From Welwitschia mirabilis (lineage: Eukaryota > Gnetophyta > Gnetopsida > Welwitschiales): a DNA stretch of 64,000 nt. Where the stretch lies: positions 267,995,382 through 268,059,381 of the forward strand of contig JBOZIK010000001.1 of NCBI GenBank assembly GCA_051453625.1, given 5' to 3'. Below are positions 12,401-23,665 of this stretch, one piece after another. The number at the start of each line of letters is the position of its first letter. Position 1 is the stretch's first letter. The notes beneath the pieces were generated by a model that had not been told where the DNA came from, did not search any database, and saw only the letters and a list, made by a program, of their open reading frames with translations. The translations under genes and the position numbers were made by a program.

Positions 12401-13315
12401 TTTGGTGGAACCTATTTAAACCAAAAATGCAGCAGGAAAATGATGTTTTTTGACAATGATGGATGAATTCTCTAGATTTACTTGGATTGTCTTTCTAACA
12501 AACAAGGTTTCTCTTAAAAGCTATGTTAAAATCTGTAATAGAATAAAAAATAAGAAGGGATACATTAGTAAATAAATTAGAATTAGTTATGGTGGGAAAT
12601 TTGAAAATGATCTTTTCAAGAAATATTATGTGGAAAATGGTCTAGAACATCAGTTTTTAGTAATAAAAAATTCACAACAAAATGGAATTATAGAAAGGAA
12701 AAATTGGGTTCTTTAAAAGATGACAAGAATAATGCTAAATAATAATGAGGTGCCTAAAATGTTTTGGGTTGAAGCAGTGAAGCACTACATGCTACATTAT
12801 CAATAGAATTTATTTAAGATCTAATATGGATAAAACTTTCTATGAGATTTAGAAAGGAAAAAGCCTAAATGTATCCTATTTTAAATTTTTTAAAAGCAAA
12901 CTCTTTTTCTTAAAAGATAGAGAACATTTAAGAAAAGTTGAATTTAAGATTGATTAATCAATTTTTATAGGGTATTGAACTAGAAGTAGAGCTTATTGAG
13001 TATCCAGCAAAGAAAGTCTAATAGTGGAAGAATCCATAAATGTATAAATAGATGAATTTAGTACTCAACCTCTACCTTTAAGTGGTGAAGAAAATATTAT
13101 CTTAAGTATTTCAACTATTAAATAAGTAACAAATGGAAATAAAGAAGAAACAACTCAAGAAGTTACTTTCAAGAAGTTCAAAGAACTTAAAGATGACTCT
13201 CTTAATTTAGTTATTGAAGATGTAAGCTCAAAATACATATAACAAAATCTCTTAAAAATTTTTGTACTCACATTTGTTATGTCTCACAAATTAAACCCAA
13301 GAAGTATGAAGGGGC
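12401..13315 (+). pseudogene. Copia integrase, 5' part of broken pol (element D)
   Basis: Integrase core: MMDEFSRFTWIVFLTNK near 12,450 (first catalytic Asp present), RISYGGKFEND near 12,580 (family RSDhGgEF, second Asp lost), and NSQQNGIIERKN near 12,670 (catalytic Glu present). After that come MFWVEAVKH and SRAY*VSSKESLIVEESINV, then the variable linker toward RT, ending KPKKYEGA at 13,315. There the reading stops because element E is inserted. The same reading resumes in the correct frame after 26,905 once one copy of the 5-bp target duplication is discounted. Confidence 0.88.
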
Positions 13316-14260
13316 TGAAACTATCATTTCTAGAATTTTAAGGTCTAAATATCAGCTTAGAAACTAAAATAAAAATAATTTTATCTGCAAGCTAATGTAG
13401 TTATCACATTTATATTCTAGAAAATTTTGTACTTAAAATTTATTCATGTTGTATTAGCTATAATATTACTATGTTATTGTGATCCTTAGTAATTATGATC
13501 TTAAATGGTAAGTTAGCAGTTTTAGTGGATAAATTAATGGATTACATTAACATTATTTTTAGTTATTAAAATATTGCACCATCTAATATTTTTAAATCTT
13601 GAATTGATATAGATATTATATTTTTGAGGTGCTATTATATTAAATAATGCTCTAAGTCCCTTTTTGTCTTGTAAAGACTAAAATATTACTTCATAATCTT
13701 CAATAATGTTTTTATAGTGGTGATGATATTATTTATTATTGAACCTTTCTAGCATTTATGCATGATTAAATGTTAAGTGTGAAGGCTTATTATTTGTTTC
13801 TCCTCATTATTATGATTAAATTGATAGAATATAAAGTATTATTTTGATATTATTAAAGCACCTGGTGGCCAGGAAATCCTTTATGAGATATTATGTAACC
13901 TCCACTACCTTAACCACCCTCCTTCATGATGTTTTATCTTTATATATAAAAAATTTTTACCAATTTTTGCCATCTTGACCATCCTCCTTGTGATGTTTTG
14001 TCTTTACATTCTTATGATACTTCACATTCCACTAAACTTTAATTATAAATAGGACCCTTATCCCTTCTTTTTCTCACATTTATTTTTAGAGAAGCCTTTA
14101 CTATCAAACCTTGGAGCTTAGATAAGCCTTTGAACCTTTAAGCCTGGGAAATATTTGAGAGTTTCCAATATTCATTTTAATCCAGGTATGGTTTTATTCT
14201 TTCTTGTTTTCTTATTGATTCTTTCTTTATATGTTATCCATTAATGAGTTATTGTGTTTA
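13316..14260 (+). repeat. 5' LTR of element E, left part
   Basis: U3-like sequence from the TG at 13,316 to the point where F is inserted. A TATA-like box (attataaatagg) at about 14,043 is followed by a pyrimidine-rich leader, so the transcription start is probably near 14,070. The LTR continues at 22,256. The left part has no visible partner in the 3' LTR because of the gap at 25,932-26,031. Confidence 0.65.
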
Positions 14261-16021
14261 TGATAAGATTGAGAACCCTGTGGGTTAATAGATTCTTTTA
14301 AAATAATGCAATACAATATTATAAATAAATCTAATCTTAAATAAATCTTGCATATAATAATTAACTAATCTAAAATGTGCATCAAATAAGGAAATAATAG
14401 AAGTAAATAAATAATGACTAAAAGCATAATAATACCAAATCTATGCATGCTAGATTTATAGTGGTTTAGGAAATCCCCTACTTAACTCTCAATGATTAAC
14501 TTATCCCTAAGATATATCTCAAATCTTTGTTATTCCATTAAGTATTCTAGGTTTATCTATAAATTTTACAAATGGACTTTTCAAGGATTAGTTTCAACTT
14601 TTGAATAGACTTTTCAAGACTTAGTTTTAACCTTTCACAAAGCAAAGTAGTGATGTAATAATGCCAACAAAGTATAGATATCATTCATTCTTAATTTAGT
14701 AGATTTGATGGAGATCTTCTTCTATAGATGTAAAATGAATGAAGTACAGGATCTGATCTTAAATGTAGAGATGATACAGATGGTATATAATCTTTGATCA
14801 AAAGTATAGATGTCAAGATACAACAGTGAAAGTAACAAGATTACAGTTCTTGATCCTTCAGATCTAATAGATTTGCCCCATTAAAAATAATTCTAAAAGA
14901 TAATTTAGTCATTTATGTCTTAGATTTTTATATTAGAAGGCTTTTAGGGTTTATTACATTTGAAATGCACTTTCAATGACTATAAATAGATAAACAATAG
15001 CTATCCAATAGCTACATAATAGATATATAATGATTAAAAAATTTTACTTTCATTCTGTTGAGTCAACTCCTCAAAAGTCCAGTTGACTCCATCTAGTGCC
15101 ATGACTTACATAGGTTACCCAAGTGAGTATTTTATCCACCTTAATTTCTTACAACTTCATGTTCGATTGACTCCATCTAGGTCCAATCAACCCTAGTTCA
15201 GTCGCCTACTACATGATCCGGTCACTCGCTCCTTCTAATAAAATTCTTTCTAGTTTTCAGCATAGGTTCAGTTAACTCCTTCAGATGTCTGGTTGACTTC
15301 ATAATGATCAATTCAAAAGTATCAGTTACATAGGTTTATTTAACCTCTTGATCAATTTAAGAGTATTAGTTACATAGTACCCAGATCTAGTCAACATCAT
15401 CATAGGTTTAGTTAACCCCTTGACAATTAGTTTAGGAGTACTATTCCTTGGTTTATAGATCTAGTCGACCTCATAAAGATCTAATAGACCCCATAAAAAT
15501 CCAGTCAAACCCTTGTCATTCAGTTTAGGAACACTAATTCTTGAGGTTATAGGTATGGTTGAATCCATCAATAATTTGATCGATCCCTATAAATGCAATT
15601 CATTTTCCGTCTGCTTCAGGTGTAATCAATCCCTTGAAAATCTGGTTGACCTCTCAAGAGGATAAAAGGACTTATAGGTTTTTAGTACTTAGAAGTTGAT
15701 GATTTTGATTTCATCTTTTAACTTGCAAGTAATTTGACATCTTCTACATGAGATACATAAAATTTGCTATATAGAAAACATTAGTTTGACATCAATTGAT
15801 AAAACATAATCTANNNNNNNNNNTTCCGTCTGCTTCAGGTGTAATCAATCCCTTGAAAATCTAGTTAACCCCTCAAGAGGGTAAAAGAGCTGATAGATTT
15901 TTAGTGCTCAGAAATTAATGGTTTCAATTTCATCCTTTGACCTATAAGTAATTAACATCTTCTACATAAGATACATAAAATTTGCCATACAGAAAACATT
16001 AGTTTAACATCAATTAATCTA
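14261..16021 (-). repeat. 3' LTR of element F, with duplicated end at an assembly gap
   Basis: Pairs with 20,670-22,250. It begins (plus strand) TGATAAGATTGAGAACCCT, like the other copy. The last 200 bp occur twice, at 15,604-15,813 and 15,824-16,021, on either side of a 10-N gap. The two versions differ at many sites, so the left contig may end in a different repeat copy or haplotype. At least eight GTCGACC-type motif variants lie between 15,055 and 15,660. Confidence 0.85.
15814..15823. other. Assembly gap (10 N)
   Basis: A run of 10 N inside the 3' LTR of F, flanked by two diverged copies of the same LTR end. Confidence 0.95.
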
Positions 16022-16036
16022 AAAATATCCCCTTTT
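16022..16036 (-). other. Polypurine tract of element F
   Basis: On the minus strand AAAAGGGGATATTTT adjoins the LTR. It is preceded by CATCAATGTTA, the same phrase found before the tracts of D and H. Confidence 0.7.
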
Positions 16037-16636
16037 AACATTGATGGTAAATAATAGTTAGTTGTAATAAAATAGAACTTTAAAAAAGCTATCCCTTACA
16101 AATGCCTGTTGCAAAATGATAATCTTTTTGAAACAACTTAAGACATTTTAAATAGTTAAATTTTATGCTTTAAATGGAACAAATTTAATATGCACATTTG
16201 AAAGGTTAAGGGCAAAACTTTTATGAAAAGCATAATGTGATACCATAATGTGATCATGTAAACTATTTAGTACTTTAATCAGATGTCACATATTAAAAGT
16301 TATTTTCAACATTAAAAGACTTTAAACTTTTCAAGTTAAGTATATATGATTCCAATAGATAAGCATGTTGAGCATATGTGATTTGTAAAAATACAACTAG
16401 ATTTAAGATACTAAATAAAACACAATCTTGTGTAAAATAGAAAAGTGCATGTAGATTTTATTAAACATAAGAATTATAAAGTAAAAGTGCAAACATCACA
16501 AACTAGAAGTATTCATCAAGAGCATACATCTGAAATCATATAAAAAACATTCAACAACAAACAACTAATTCTTCCCTTTTGATATCAATGACAAAGGAGA
16601 GAATAAAAACACAAATCAAAAAATAGTTTAAAATTT
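16037..16636. other. Untranslated spacer of element F
   Basis: AT-rich spacer between the extra ORF and the polypurine tract of F. A phrase like 'cccttttgatatcaatgacaaagg' at 16,574 resembles one at the same place in H (40,423), so it is a conserved part of the element. No further feature seen. Confidence 0.5.
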
Positions 16637-17703
16637 CTAATCAGGCTCCTCCTCCTCCTCCTCCTCCTCCTCCTCCTCCTCCTCTTTTTCTTCTTTAGAG
16701 TCTTTTCTTGAATTTTCTTCATTACCTCCTATGCGTGTTGAGCTAGTGGCCGACCTCTACTGAGGTGTCAGCAATATCATAACTAGCTGCTATGAGTGCT
16801 TCCTTTATTTGTCTAGTATGGGAATCAATCTGTCTCAGATATGAAAGTGTTTCATTAGGAGAGGCTTCTCTTGGAGAGGGAGACTTTAAGGATTTCTTAG
16901 ATGAGGTAAAAATGTGCATACAGGATAAGGTTGCATGCCTAATAAATTCCATAGGCTGAAGGATCTCTAGTTTTAAATGAAGATAATATGAAAATAGTGG
17001 CAAGAACTTGTGATAATCATAGAGTAGGGTAATGCCCTAATCTTGTGGTACTCCAGCTATGTGATCATATTATTTAGTATTATGGCATGAGTATCAATAG
17101 AATGCTCAATTCCTATTAAATATATCAGATAGGCTCTCTAGTAAGAGGTCCTATCATGATGTCTAGCTAAAGGTAAAAAGTTGTAAGTGAAAATCAAGTA
17201 AAGAAAATGATATTTTAATGTCAACAATGAAGTAGAAAGGGTGTGCTTCCCAGAATATACCTTATCAAAAATTTCCTTGGTAATAACAGGTTTGTCTTCC
17301 ATAGTGTCTTAAAGAAGCCAAAAATCTTCATAGTCCCTCTAAAGAATCATTAGCTCATAAATGAGGTTGGCTATTACTCTTTGTCACTTCCCCATAATAG
17401 GGGTTTCAAGGGTTCTGAAGTCATAATCATAAGAAGCATTACAATAAGACATCTGAGTAAGAAATGGATAAGAAGAGCTAGAAGCATCTAAAACATAATC
17501 AAAATCCTAATTTCTTAGGATTTGAATGACTTCCTTGAGCTTCTAAGCTCTGAAGTAACTACTGATCACTTTTGGTACACTGGTTTCTTCTCAAAATTTC
17601 TTAAGAACTTCTCTATATCTTCCTTAGACATCCCCTGGTAGAAAATAGTAAGATCCCTTGAAGGAGCTTCCTTTAGTCTTCTCCTAGATAAGCTTTTAGC
17701 CAT
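16637..17703 (-). pseudogene. Extra ORF downstream of pol (element F)
   Basis: Reads from an ATG at 17,703 (MAKSLSRRRLKEAPSR) to a stop at 16,637 after an acidic tail (poly-Glu, then EPD). About 355 codons with several stops and shifts. Internal blocks: FYQGMSKEDIEKFLRNFEKK, SSSYPFLTQMSYCNASYDYD, LKYHFLYLIFTYNFLPLARH, YLIGIEHSIDTHAIILNNMI. The layout (basic N-terminus, a block ending in 'nlLP..rH', a hydrophobic helix, acidic tail) resembles the 'putative plant transposon protein' family linked to SIRE-type and other plant retroelements; I could not test this. Homologue of the ORF at 28,796 in D. The poly-Glu run is encoded by a (GGA)n trinucleotide repeat at 16,647-16,684. Function unknown. 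Confidence 0.75.
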
Positions 17704-18130
17704 TTCAAGGACTTTACAAGTAAGAAAACTGAGAGAAAAGTACTAGATTTGAGAGCAAATTTCTGAATCTTGAAGTTAGAACTTTAGATCTAAGAGATGG
17801 ATAAGACTAAAACACAAGAAAATTGATTTAGGGTCCTCTTTCTTTTATAGACTATGAAAAATAAGGCAAAATGAAGAAAGAAATCAGGTCCACTGATGGT
17901 ACTTCTGCACTGTGATCCATCAGGTCTGATCAACCACTTGAGATTATAGTTGATCTATCAAGATGTGGGTCTACAGTACTAGAAGAGGTTCGAGCGACTG
18001 GGCTTTCAGGCAAGTCGACCGACCACATCTAGTTGACCGAATCATAGATCTAATTGACCATCTTGTAATTAGCCAATAAACAATGAGTGAACCCTAGTTC
18101 ATTTTCATGATTGATAAGTAAATTCTAGAC
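17704..18130 (-). other. Post-pol spacer of element F
   Basis: Contains GTCGAC-related phrases at 17,995-18,060 (for example 'caagtcgaccgaccac'). They resemble the spacer after RNase H in H (40,795-40,850). This identifies it as post-pol spacer and places the deletion of integrase-RT-RNase H at about 18,130-18,180. Confidence 0.6.
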
Positions 18131-18850
18131 ACAGGGTGTTATATCAAAATTTTTTAGAAATTATTTAAATTTATCAAGATTTAGGCTGATGTTTCCTTTT
18201 AGTATGTCATAGTTCATATGATTTAACTGATCAATCAAATAGGTATCTATTCTATAGATATTATCTACTTGTTTTGTAGTAAAGATAGCAATATTGTTTT
18301 TCTCATTTATTACTTTGTAACCTTTGTCACACAATTAATGAATGCTTAATAAATTATGTTTCAATCTATTTATATAAAGCACATCATTAAGTTTAGGCAA
18401 CTTACCTCCCTTGATGCAACCTATATCTTCTATGTTTTCCTTTTTATTATTTCCAAAAATAACTTCTTCTCCATTTATACTCCTTAGGTATTAAAAGCTT
18501 GATCTTTCTCCAGACATATGCCTTAAGCATTCACTGTCTAGATATCAATTGTTTGTACTAGATTCTCTAAGAGCTATCTATGTTACAAAACTTTAAAGAT
18601 TGTTAGCTCTAACCCAATTAGTCTTAGTAGACTTAGGTGGTGCAATTCTCTTAGAAATAAATTTAAAAGGTAAAGTATTTGTAGTTTCTGAAAAAATCAT
18701 TAATTGTTTCATTTTGGGAAAAAACTTTGAGTGACCAAATTTATCAAAAAAATTACATGAAAGTTTAGAAACATTCTTACTCACTTAGTTTACCTATTCT
18801 TATGATTTTTATGTACTAAAGCCAATTCCTGATCTATCTCCAGTAGGTTT
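18131..18850 (-). pseudogene. Second zinc knuckle, protease and pre-integrase remnant (element F)
   Basis: From right to left: a decayed knuckle-like block (SCNFFDKFGHSKFFPKMKQ), then the protease block YLDSECLRHMSGERSSF near 18,540 (family YLDSGCSrHMtG; the Asp survives, Gly is Glu), then NGEEVIFGNNKKENIEDIG and NRLKHNLLSIH*LCDKGYK near 18,340-18,460, matching the region before integrase. The signal fades near 18,180 and no integrase His/Cys motif follows. This is the 5' side of the internal deletion. Confidence 0.8.
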
Positions 18851-20604
18851 TTGTACTCCAAGCATTTGTTCTAATTTAGAATAACTACCCGAAATTTTAT
18901 TTACAAAGAAAAAAGATATTTTACCTAAGAAATTAGACTGGTATTATTTGATTTTAGCACATTATATTTCACTTTCAATTCCTCATTTTCTTTAGTGTTA
19001 AACTTTACTACTTTGTTCAATTCATTTATCCTCTCAGCTAGCTTTTCATATTCATCATATAACTCGTGATATGTATATTCTAACTCATCCACTTCTTCGT
19101 TGATTATGTCCAAATCATTAGTATCTATTGTGCTAGGAACATCTTTGAGTATTGGTACAAAAGCCATGAAAAACAACCTTCTATCTNNNNNNNNNNNNNN
19201 NNNNNNNNNNNNNNNNNNNNNNNNNNNNNNNNNNNNNNNNNNNNNNNNNNNNNNNNNNNNNNNNNNNNNNNNNNNNNNNNNNNNNNNNNNNNNNNNNNNN
19301 NNNNNNNNNNNNNNNNNNNNNNNNNNNNNNNNNNNNNNNNNNNNNNNNNNNNNNNNNNNNNNNNNNNNNNNNNNNNNNNNNNNNNNNNNNNNNNNNNNNN
19401 NNNNNNNNNNNNNNNNNNNNNNNNNNNNNNNNNNNNNNNNNNNNNNNNNNNNNNNNNNNNNNNNNNNNNNNNNNNNNNNNNNNNNNNNNNNNNNNNNNNN
19501 NNNNNNNNNNNNNNNNNNNNNNNNNNNNNNNNNNNNNNNNNNNNNNNNNNNNNNNNNNNNNNCCATGAAAGATAACCTTCTATCTCTGTCTGATTCTTGA
19601 TCTGAGTAGCTTTCATCATCATCATCATCTTCATTGTTCCATGTGGCAATAAAAGAGGGATTCTTTGATTTCTTGTTGTCTCTCCTTCTATTGGGCCACT
19701 CATTTGCCATATGGCCAAATCCTTTCCATGAGTAGCATTAGATCTCTTTAGAATTTTCTTTCTCCTTTCTATGTTCTAGATGATTCCTTTTTAAATTTCT
19801 ATTTGATTCTCCTTTTTTCCCTTCCTATGAAGAAATTTTCTGAACCTTTTAGTTAGAAGAACCACTCCATTATTATCTAAGACCTCATTTGATCTTTTAG
19901 ATCTATAGCCTTCTTGCACACATTTTAAAGCAATACCTATCTTCTTATCTTTAACAAATTTAAGCTTATAGGTTTGCAAATTACTTGAAGTTATTTCAGT
20001 GTCATTGCATTTATGTTTTTTCTCTCCTCGATGGCTATGGCCTTTGATTTGAATATCTAAAATAGGGACTTTAAGACTTTTCTTATCATCTTTTCTCTCT
20101 CCAAGCATACTCCAAGGCTTGCCATAAAATTTACAATATTAGTAAGTCTAGCAAAAACTTCTTACAAGGTTTCCTATTCGTCCATATGGATATCTTTAAA
20201 TTTTAAAATAAGAATCTGAAGTTTGCTTGCTTTACAGTTGAGGTTCCTATGTATGCTACTTCAAGAATGTCTTAAGCTTCCTTGGCATGATTACAATTTA
20301 CTATGTACTTAAACTCATATACACAGACTACACAAAATATGGCGTTAAGGGTATGGGCATTTATGATGGCTTTTGACTTTTTAATGGTAGTCCATTGGTC
20401 TTGGGCTTTGGGAACTAGGATAGTGTTATCATTAAGATTAGTTTGAGTTAATATAGACACAGTGTAACCTTTGTAGATAACTTCCTCTATGTCAGAATCT
20501 AAAGATTTAAGAAATATTCTCATCCTAGCTTTTTAATAAGCATAGTTTGATCCATCAAACATAAATGGAAGATTTATGGAAAAACCATTAGATGGATTAC
20601 TCAT
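18851..20604 (-). pseudogene. Copia gag, UBN2 type (element F)
   Basis: Starts at the ATG ending at 20,604 (MSNPSNGFS). Capsid region 20,272-20,560 is open for 84 codons (MRIFLKSLDSDIEEVIYKGY; KAQDQWTTIKKSKAIINAHT; YEFKYIVNCNHAKEA), matching UBN2 gag. An open stretch at 19,791-20,108 covers the next part (LTKRFRKFLHRKG, family ltrkFkkfl). The zinc knuckle near 19,700 reads FGHMANEWPNRR, with the last Cys changed to Trp, followed by an acidic run (NNEDDDDDESYSDQ). A 376-N gap interrupts at 19,187-19,562. Then a coiled coil (YEKLAERINELNKVV; TKENEELKVKYNVLKSN) and a C-terminal GIGF motif. Less damaged than D's gag, in line with F being younger. Confidence 0.88.
19187..19562. other. Assembly gap (376 N) in gag
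   Basis: Flanked by near-identical 23-bp phrases (19,164-19,186 and 19,563-19,585). The protein reads continuously if one copy is dropped, so the gap may be partly artificial. Confidence 0.9.
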
Positions 20605-20654
20605 TTTAGGATTCTAAGATCAAGATTGGTTAAAATCTAAAAAAGACTCAACTT

Positions 20655-20669
20655 AGCTTTGATATCAAA
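20655..20669 (-). other. Primer-binding site of element F
   Basis: On the minus strand TTTGATATCAAAGCT follows the 5' LTR directly. It matches the initiator tRNA-Met complement (TGGTATCAGAGC) with few changes. Confidence 0.75.
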
Positions 20670-22250
20670 TGATAGGATTGAGAACCCTAGAGGAGGGATG
20701 AATAGGATATTTTAAAAAGATGTAATACAATATTCTAAATAAATCCAATCTCAAACAAAAATTGCATACAATAATTAACTAATTCAAAATGTGCATGAAA
20801 TAAGGAAATAATAGAAGTAAGAAAATAATGATTGAAAGCACAAAAATACCAAATGGATACATGCCAGATTTATAGTGGTTTGGGAACCCCTTAATCCACT
20901 CTTAACAATCATCTTATTCCCAAGCTAGATCTTGGATCTTTGTTACTTCACTCGGTATTCCAAGTTCACCTGTAACCTTTACAAATAGACTTTTTCAAAT
21001 TTAGTCTCAACATTTGAATGGATTTTTCAAGGCTTAGTCTCAACCTTTGAATGGACTTTTCAATGCTTAGTCTCAACCTTTTATAAAGAAAAGTAGTGAT
21101 GTAATAATGCCAATAGAGCACGAATGTCACTCATTTTTGATTTAGTAGATTTGAGAAAACTCTTCTCCTATAAATGTAAAACAAATAAAGCATAGGATTT
21201 GACCTTGAATGTGGAGATGATATAGATGGTAGACCATCTTTGGTTAGAAATATAAATGTCAAAATACAATAGGAAAAGTTACAAAATTGTAGTGCTTAAT
21301 CCTTTAGATCCAATAGATTCACCAATTGAAAATACTTCTAAAAGATTATTTAGTCATCTATGTCTTAACTATTTATATTAGAAGGCTTTTAGGATTTATT
21401 ACATTTAAAATGCCTTCCAATGATTATAAATGACTAGAAAACGACTATCCAACGTCTACATAATGAATACATAATAATTAGAAAACTTTACTTCCATTCT
21501 GTTCAGTTGACTCCTCAAAATTCTAGTCGGCCTCATCTGATGTTGTGACTTACATAGGTCACTTGAGTGAGAATTTCAGTTGTCTCAATTTCTTATGGCT
21601 TCATATTCGATCAATCCCATCTAGGCCCGGTCAACCCCAGTCTAGTTGCTCACTACATGATCCAGTTACTCACTCCTCATGATAAAATTCTTTCTAGTTT
21701 CTAGCATCAAGTTTGGTCGACCCCTTCAGGTTTCTGGTCGACTCCATGATGATCAGTTTAGAAGTATCAGCTACATAGTGCTCAAGTATAGTCGACCCTA
21801 TCATAGGTCCAGTCGACCCCTTAATAATCAGTTCAGGAGTATTGTTTCTTAGTTCACATATCTAATTGACCTTATAAAGATCCACTCGGCTCCTCATCAT
21901 CTAGTCTAGGGATACTATTTATCAGGTCTTCAAATCTCGTTAACCCCTTGCCATTCAATTCAGGAATACTAGTTCTCAAGATTATAGGTTAGGTCGATTC
22001 CATCAAAAATCTGATCGACTCCTCTAGATGTAGTTCATTTTTTGTCTGCTTTAGATGTAGTCGACCCCTTGAAAATTTGGTCAAACCCTTAAGAGGATAA
22101 AATAACTGACAGGTTTCTAGTGCTTAGAAATTAATGGTTTTAGTTTTATCTTTCGACCTACAAGTAATTAACATCTTATGCATAAGATACACAAAATTTG
22201 CTATATAGAAAACATTAGTTTGATATCAATTGGCAAAACATAATCTAACA
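20670..22250 (-). repeat. 5' LTR of element F
   Basis: 1,581 bp, minus-strand start TGTTAGATTATGTTTTGCC, ending at the TGATAGGATT phrase (plus) next to the primer-binding site. U3 (plus 21,500-22,090) contains at least ten copies of a GTCGACC/GTCGACTCC motif, several still intact (21,717, 21,737, 21,789, 21,810, 22,057). Each is commonly followed by 'CAGTTCAGGAGTA'-like text. Confidence 0.92.
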
Positions 22251-22255
22251 ATTTA

Positions 22256-23502
22256 TATTATTGTGAAATGAAAATAGAATCGTTTGATACTTGGTAAAAA
22301 TAGATTCAATCTTGTTTCAAGTCTTAATTTCTACCACCTTTTGTACTCAATGTCTTGATGTTATTTGTTTTTGGTTTGAGTTAATAGTTTGTGGTCAAAT
22401 CTTATCATATTTTTCTTATCATCATAAAGTCTTGAACTTATGAATTTCCACATATCACCAAATGAGGAAATGTGATTCACAGATTGCCAAATAAGGTAAG
22501 GAAGTAAGAATCCCACTGATCGCCAAATGAAGCAGTGGGAATAATAGATTTACCACAGATCATCGAATGAGACAGTAGCCTTTACAAATCACTAAATAGG
22601 ACAGGGAAGTTAATGAAATGTCATATATATAAACCACAAATTGCCTTATAAGGCAGTGGACTTCACAAATCACCAAATGAGGCAGTAAAGTAAGTAAAAT
22701 GTGAAAATATTATATGAGAACTGCAGATCACCAAATAAGGTAGTGAACTTCACAGATTGCCAAATTAGGTAGTGAAGTGATTGAAATATGAAAAAGTATA
22801 TATTTGATTATTTTCATTTCATAACCATAAAGTCAATGTTCTTGTAATACAACTTGTTCTTGAAGTTCTCACTCTTGTCCTTCTTATCTTGACATTTGAA
22901 AAATCTTTATGTTGTCATATCTTGCCTTGTCTAGAGCATAATAGGAGCTATGAAATTTTCATGGTTCTCACTCTATAATTCTTGTATTAAACAGGTGATA
23001 AAACTAGAGCTTGATTATCGAGGAGGGCAAAGAAAAAAGGAGATTATCTTTTCCAATTTATGTTGAGAAATTATTTGGAGCGAGACTTGAATACCTATTA
23101 AAAATCTTGAATTTCTTTGTATTAGAATTATCTTAAAAATACATTGAATGCTGGATTATGTACATATTTCTTGAGATATTATTTCAATAAAATATGAAGT
23201 TTTACTATGCTTCTCTTATGAAAAAAAATTCTTGAGAATTTTGTCTTGAAATGAAATTTGTAGTTGTTGGCAAATGTTGAAATTTTAATGATGTGATTAC
23301 TATGATTAGAAGAATACTTCCCATAATTTTAATTATTATGAATTAGTCATCATTATTCTAGGTTACCTTTAAATAGAAGGAACATTCATTGCATCATGAA
23401 AAAGAGGCCATATTAAGTAAAGTAACATTTTTTAGTTTTATAAAGTTAGATGTTACATTTTCAAAAGTAATATCCTTCGAACTTAAAAAAGTGAGTTTTA
23501 TA
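22256..23502 (+). repeat. 5' LTR of element E, right part
   Basis: Continues the LTR broken by F. Closely similar to 26,100-26,900 over about 850 bp and ends GAGTTTTATA just before the primer-binding site. It carries a tandem array described separately. Confidence 0.85.
22440..22785 (+). repeat. Tandem motif array in the LTR of element E
   Basis: About nine to ten variants of ATCACCAAATGAGGCAGTG, usually preceded by CACAG, spaced roughly 25-60 bp. A shorter array of four is at the matching place in the 3' LTR (26,124-26,265). Copy number therefore differs between the two LTRs. Confidence 0.85.
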
Positions 23503-23517
23503 TTTTGGTATCAGAGC
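23503..23517 (+). other. Primer-binding site of element E
   Basis: TTTTGGTATCAGAGC contains a perfect 12-base match (TGGTATCAGAGC) to the complement of plant initiator tRNA-Met, directly after the LTR. The best preserved primer site in the window. Confidence 0.88.
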
Positions 23518-23665
23518 TTAGGTTAAGATTTCACTGGGCATAGTCGATGTGAGAAGCCTAGGTAGAAATTTCACTAAAAATGATCATTATAAAGCCATTA
23601 TTTGTTTCAAACATTAGAGCCTAGGTTATGATTACACTAGAAATAATTGCTTGCAATGCAAATTT
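23517..23665 (+). repeat. Short leader repeats of element E
   Basis: Three units beginning 'cctaggttatgatttcacta' (near 23,517, 23,551 and 23,618) follow the primer-binding site. The same unit is repeated in the leader of element C (32,543-32,690), which ties the two elements to one family. Confidence 0.75.

Larger units (their letters stand above)
14261..22250 (-). mobile_element. Element F: SIRE-like Ty1/copia, pol-deleted
   Basis: Reads right to left: 5' LTR 22,250-20,670, primer-binding site, gag, protease remnant, extra ORF, polypurine tract, 3' LTR 16,021-14,261. Flanking GTTTA (14,256-14,260) and ATTTA (22,251-22,255) form a target duplication with one G-to-A change. Integrase, RT and RNase H are absent: the reading jumps from the region just after protease to the spacer normally found after RNase H, near 18,150. 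So it could only have moved with enzymes from another copy, if the deletion preceded insertion. Its LTR and extra ORF are clearly related to those of D. Confidence 0.9.

Noticed and set aside
19100-19600. Plus-strand ORF across the 376-N gap
   Set aside because: Mostly N and antisense to gag of element F.
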